A stretch of DNA of 34,897 nucleotides from Bacillota bacterium (GTDB lineage Bacteria; Bacillota_I; Bacilli_A; Izemoplasmatales; Hujiaoplasmataceae), in contig JAKLGB010000006.1 of assembly GCA_022710895.1 (NCBI GenBank), forward strand, positions 1-34,897, in the 5' to 3' direction. Below are positions 32,401 through 34,897 of the stretch, piece by piece. Position numbers and translations under genes: made by a program. The number at the start of each line of letters is the position of its first letter. The stretch's first letter is position 1. The notes under the pieces were generated by a model, which had not been told where the DNA came from, searched no databases, and saw nothing but the letters and a program-made list of their open reading frames with translations.

Positions 32401-34380
32401 ATGAATCCCAACATTTCCGAAAAATCCATCAATGCCATCCGCATCCTCTCTGCCGATGCCGTTCAAAAAGCCAAAAGCGGCCATCCCGGTCTCCCGATGG
32501 GATCCGCTCCCATCGCCTATGCGCTGTGGGGGAATCACCTCGTTCATAACCCGGCAAATCCCTCGTTTGAAAACCGCGACCGGTTCGTTTTGTCGGCGGG
32601 ACACGGCTCCATGCTTTTATATTCCTTATTGCATTTATTCGGTTACGGCCTGCCGATGGAGGAACTGCAGAAGTTCCGTCAACTGGGCTCGAAAACTCCC
32701 GGCCATCCGGAATTCGGACACACCGTCGGCGTCGAAACGACCACCGGACCGCTCGGCCAAGGCTTCACCAATGCCGTCGGGATGGCGATCGCCGAAACCC
32801 GATTGGCGGCGATGTTCAACCGCGAAGGCTATCCGGTGATCGATCACCACACCTATTGCTTATCCGGAGACGGCTGCATGATGGAAGGCATCACCAACGA
32901 AGCCGCCTCCTTGGCCGGTTCTTTGGAACTCGGCAAATTGATCGTCTTCTATGACGATAACGAAATCTCGATCGAGGGCGATACGGATTTGGCTTTCCGC
33001 GAAAACGTCGGCGCTCGTTTCGAGGCCCTCGGATGGGACGTGTTGCACGCGGACGGGAACGATTACCGCTCCGTCGACGCCGCCATTCACCAAGCCAAAT
33101 CCTCTGTGGCCAAGCCTCATTTGATCGTTTGTAAAACAACGATCGGATTCGGCTCTCCGTTACAAGGGGAAGAATCCTGCCACGGCGCCCCTCTCGGAGA
33201 AGCCAACTTGGAAGCGACCCGCAAAAACCTCGGGTGGACCGAGGCTCCATTCGTCATTCCCGAAGACGTCCGTTCTCACTACGCCGATTTGGCGAAGCGC
33301 GGAGCCCAACTCGAAACGTCTTGGAAAGAGCTTTTTGCCCGCTACGAACAAGCCTATCCCGAATTGGCCGCCGAGTATCATTCCTGGATGGAAGGAACAC
33401 TCCCGGATCTGGCGTCCGTCGACGAGTTATGGAAGTTTGAGAAACCGGAAGCGACCCGCAACACCTCGGAAGTGGTCCTTAACCGCTTGGCCGCCCGCCT
33501 TCCCAATTTGATGGGCGGTTCCGCCGACTTGGCCCCTTCCAACAAATCGGTGATGAAAGGCCGTCCGTATTACTCCGCCGAAGAGCGGAGCGGATCCAAC
33601 CTCCATTTCGGCGTCCGGGAACACGCGATGTCCGCGATTGCCAACGGGATGCAGATCCACGGCGGTTTGCGCGCCTACGCCGCCACCTTCTTCGTCTTCA
33701 GCGATTATATGAAAAACGGAATCCGGATGAGTGCCATCATGGGACTTCCGGTCACCTACATCCTGACCCACGACGGCATCGGCGTTGGGGAAGACGGACC
33801 GACTCACCAACCGGTGGAACATTTGACCGGCTTGCGGGCGGTTCCCAATCTCCATGTCTTCCGTCCCGCCGACGGAAAAGAAACGACCGCCGGATGGCTC
33901 TCCGCCTTATCGGCCAAAGGACCGACTTGCCTGGTCCTCTCTCGTCAAAATCTTCCGCAATACCCCAATAGCGGACACTTGGCCATGAAGGGCGGATACA
34001 TCCTTCAAGACAGCCGCAAAGCCGAACCCGACCTGATCCTCTTGGGGTCGGGATCCGAAGTCGCGATTGCGATCGAAGCCCAAAAACGGTTGTGGGAAAA
34101 AGGCATCGATGCCCGCGTGGTATCGATGCCCTGTTTGGAATTGTTCGATACCCAAGATGCCGCGTACCGCGAATCCGTCCTTCCCAACACCGTTCGCCGC
34201 CGGATTTCGATCGAAGCCGGATCGACGCTCGGGTGGTACAAGTATGTCGGGCTCGATGGCAAAGCCATCGGAATCGACACCTTCGGCCTCTCCGCCCCTT
34301 ACGCCGCCCTCTATGAGCATTTTGGGATCACCCCCGAAGTGGTGGTGGCTGAAGCCGAAAAACTGATGGAAAGGCAATAA
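32401..34380 (+). CDS. tkt: transketolase
   Basis: 659 residues, the usual single-chain transketolase length. It moves two-carbon units between ketose and aldose phosphates with TPP. Present are AKSGHPGLPMG, GHGSMLLYSLLHL, the GDGCMMEG TPP motif, and in the second half RSGSNLHFGVREHAMSAIANG, THDGIGVGEDGPTHQPVEHL and SRQNLP. It follows the fused E1 gene by 8 bases but may also have a promoter of its own. In this place it could return pathway pentoses or tetroses to central metabolism. A shared terminator separates it from rhaB. Confidence 0.95.
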   Translation: MNPNISEKSINAIRILSADAVQKAKSGHPGLPMGSAPIAYALWGNHLVHNPANPSFENRDRFVLSAGHGSMLLYSLLHLFGYGLPMEELQKFRQLGSKTPGHPEFGHTVGVETTTGPLGQGFTNAVGMAIAETRLAAMFNREGYPVIDHHTYCLSGDGCMMEGITNEAASLAGSLELGKLIVFYDDNEISIEGDTDLAFRENVGARFEALGWDVLHADGNDYRSVDAAIHQAKSSVAKPHLIVCKTTIGFGSPLQGEESCHGAPLGEANLEATRKNLGWTEAPFVIPEDVRSHYADLAKRGAQLETSWKELFARYEQAYPELAAEYHSWMEGTLPDLASVDELWKFEKPEATRNTSEVVLNRLAARLPNLMGGSADLAPSNKSVMKGRPYYSAEERSGSNLHFGVREHAMSAIANGMQIHGGLRAYAATFFVFSDYMKNGIRMSAIMGLPVTYILTHDGIGVGEDGPTHQPVEHLTGLRAVPNLHVFRPADGKETTAGWLSALSAKGPTCLVLSRQNLPQYPNSGHLAMKGGYILQDSRKAEPDLILLGSGSEVAIAIEAQKRLWEKGIDARVVSMPCLELFDTQDAAYRESVLPNTVRRRISIEAGSTLGWYKYVGLDGKAIGIDTFGLSAPYAALYEHFGITPEVVVAEAEKLMERQ

Positions 34381-34396
34381 AACTCCATTCAACGCC

Positions 34397-34433
34397 AAAA
34401 AAAATCCGCCGATCGGTTCTTCGGCGGATTTTT
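34397..34433. terminator. bidirectional terminator between tkt and rhaB
   Basis: Perfect 10-base arms AATCCGCCGA (34403-34412) and TCGGCGGATT (34421-34430), with an 8-base loop, a T run on the plus side and an A run (T on the minus strand) on the other. Confidence 0.9.
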
Positions 34434-34451
34434 GTTTGGTTCGAAATCGAT

Positions 34452-34897
34452 TCATTCCATCAAACGGGTGGCTTCCGCCAAAACCCGGGCGTGGGCAATG
34501 TCTTCCACTTCTCGGGAGGCGATCATTTGCGCCAACACATTGCCGAGCGCCGTGGCTTCCACGGGTCCGGCAATGATTTTCTTGTGGGTAGTTTGTTCGG
34601 TCAACTCGTTCAGAAGGGCGTTTTGCGACCCTCCCCCGATGATGTTGAGGGCGGATATCGGTCGTTGCCGCAAGTCTTCCAGTTGGCGGAGGGTTTTCGC
34701 ATACTCCATCGCCAACGAGCGATACAAGCAAAAATACAATTCGCCCAGATTCGCCGGTTCGGGTTGATGGGTTTCCCGGAGGAATCCCTTGATCGCTTCG
34801 GTCATCGAAACCGGGGAAAGGAACCGTTGATCGGTCACGTCGACGTGGCCGGAATAATCCCGGTGGTGAGCGGCCAATTTTGCGATTTCAGGGTAGG
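34452..34897 (-). CDS. rhaB: rhamnulokinase, C-terminal part (partial)
   Basis: The last 147 or so residues of a FGGY-family kinase running in from the right edge. The segment LNIIGGGSQNALLNELTEQT and then AGPVEATALGNVLAQMIA is the ATP-binding C-terminal region of RhaB, which phosphorylates L-rhamnulose. Frame is open to the edge; the start is outside. It suggests that an L-rhamnose operon lies to the right. It converges on tkt. Confidence 0.85.
   Translation of the reverse strand, partial: YPEIAKLAAHHRDYSGHVDVTDQRFLSPVSMTEAIKGFLRETHQPEPANLGELYFCLYRSLAMEYAKTLRQLEDLRQRPISALNIIGGGSQNALLNELTEQTTHKKIIAGPVEATALGNVLAQMIASREVEDIAHARVLAEATRLME

Noticed and set aside
1-34897. tRNA, rRNA, CRISPR arrays, prophage or replication origin
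   Set aside because: Reading both strands showed no cloverleaf, repeat-spacer array, phage structural gene or DnaA-box cluster.

Overview
This looks like a chromosomal segment of a low-complexity Bacillota/Mycoplasmatota-type bacterium. The evidence is Shine-Dalgarno sequences of the AGGAGG type before most genes, sigma-A-like promoters (many with an extended TGn -10), standard code use (TGA is a stop, tryptophan is TGG), a type-2 GalT, a Firmicutes-style CrtQ/CrtO pair, a short ProRS and an archaeal-type AspRS. Base composition is close to half G+C by eye, except for AT-richer stretches around 15.2 kb and 17.6-18.2 kb. Genus cannot be fixed from the window.

Region 1 (1-6.6 kb, minus strand): a MacB/FtsX-type ABC exporter fused to its ATPase and cut by the window edge, an EFR1-type flavodoxin/ferredoxin, prolyl-tRNA synthetase, and galT-galM of the Leloir pathway. 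Region 2 (6.7-12.6 kb): a DUF2156-GNAT fusion on the plus strand converges on a four-gene minus-strand run (Gfo/Idh oxidoreductase, GNAT, ZIP metal transporter, RluA-type pseudouridine synthase); both share one terminator. Region 3 (12.7-17.6 kb): aspS, an AraC/GyrI-like regulator, a small GNAT, then a coupled crtQ-crtO pair.

Region 4 (17.6-19.9 kb) is a scar of mobile DNA. The C-terminal half of a HipA kinase is cut exactly at the end of an IS3-family element (IS150-like, orfA/orfB with a -1 frameshift site). No target duplication is visible, which suggests a deletion or rearrangement. A small membrane protein follows.

Region 5 (20.1-21.6 kb): an operon of a DUF1858 protein and a DUF438/hemerythrin/PAS protein.

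Region 6 (21.9-34.4 kb) is the most interesting part: two plus-strand operons flanking a DeoR-type regulator. The first encodes a class II aldolase, a PHP-type metallohydrolase and a SrlD-like sorbitol-6-phosphate dehydrogenase, all translationally coupled. The second encodes a SorE-like ketose-phosphate reductase, a complete 2-oxoacid-dehydrogenase-type complex (E2, E3 and a fused E1 alpha-beta) and a transketolase. No transporter or sugar kinase is inside the cluster. A rhamnulokinase gene enters from the right edge on the minus strand and converges on the transketolase. The inferred picture is an inducible pathway for a phosphorylated ketose, polyol or deoxysugar that feeds carbon into a dedicated TPP/lipoate complex and into the pentose phosphate pathway. 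The substrate is unknown.
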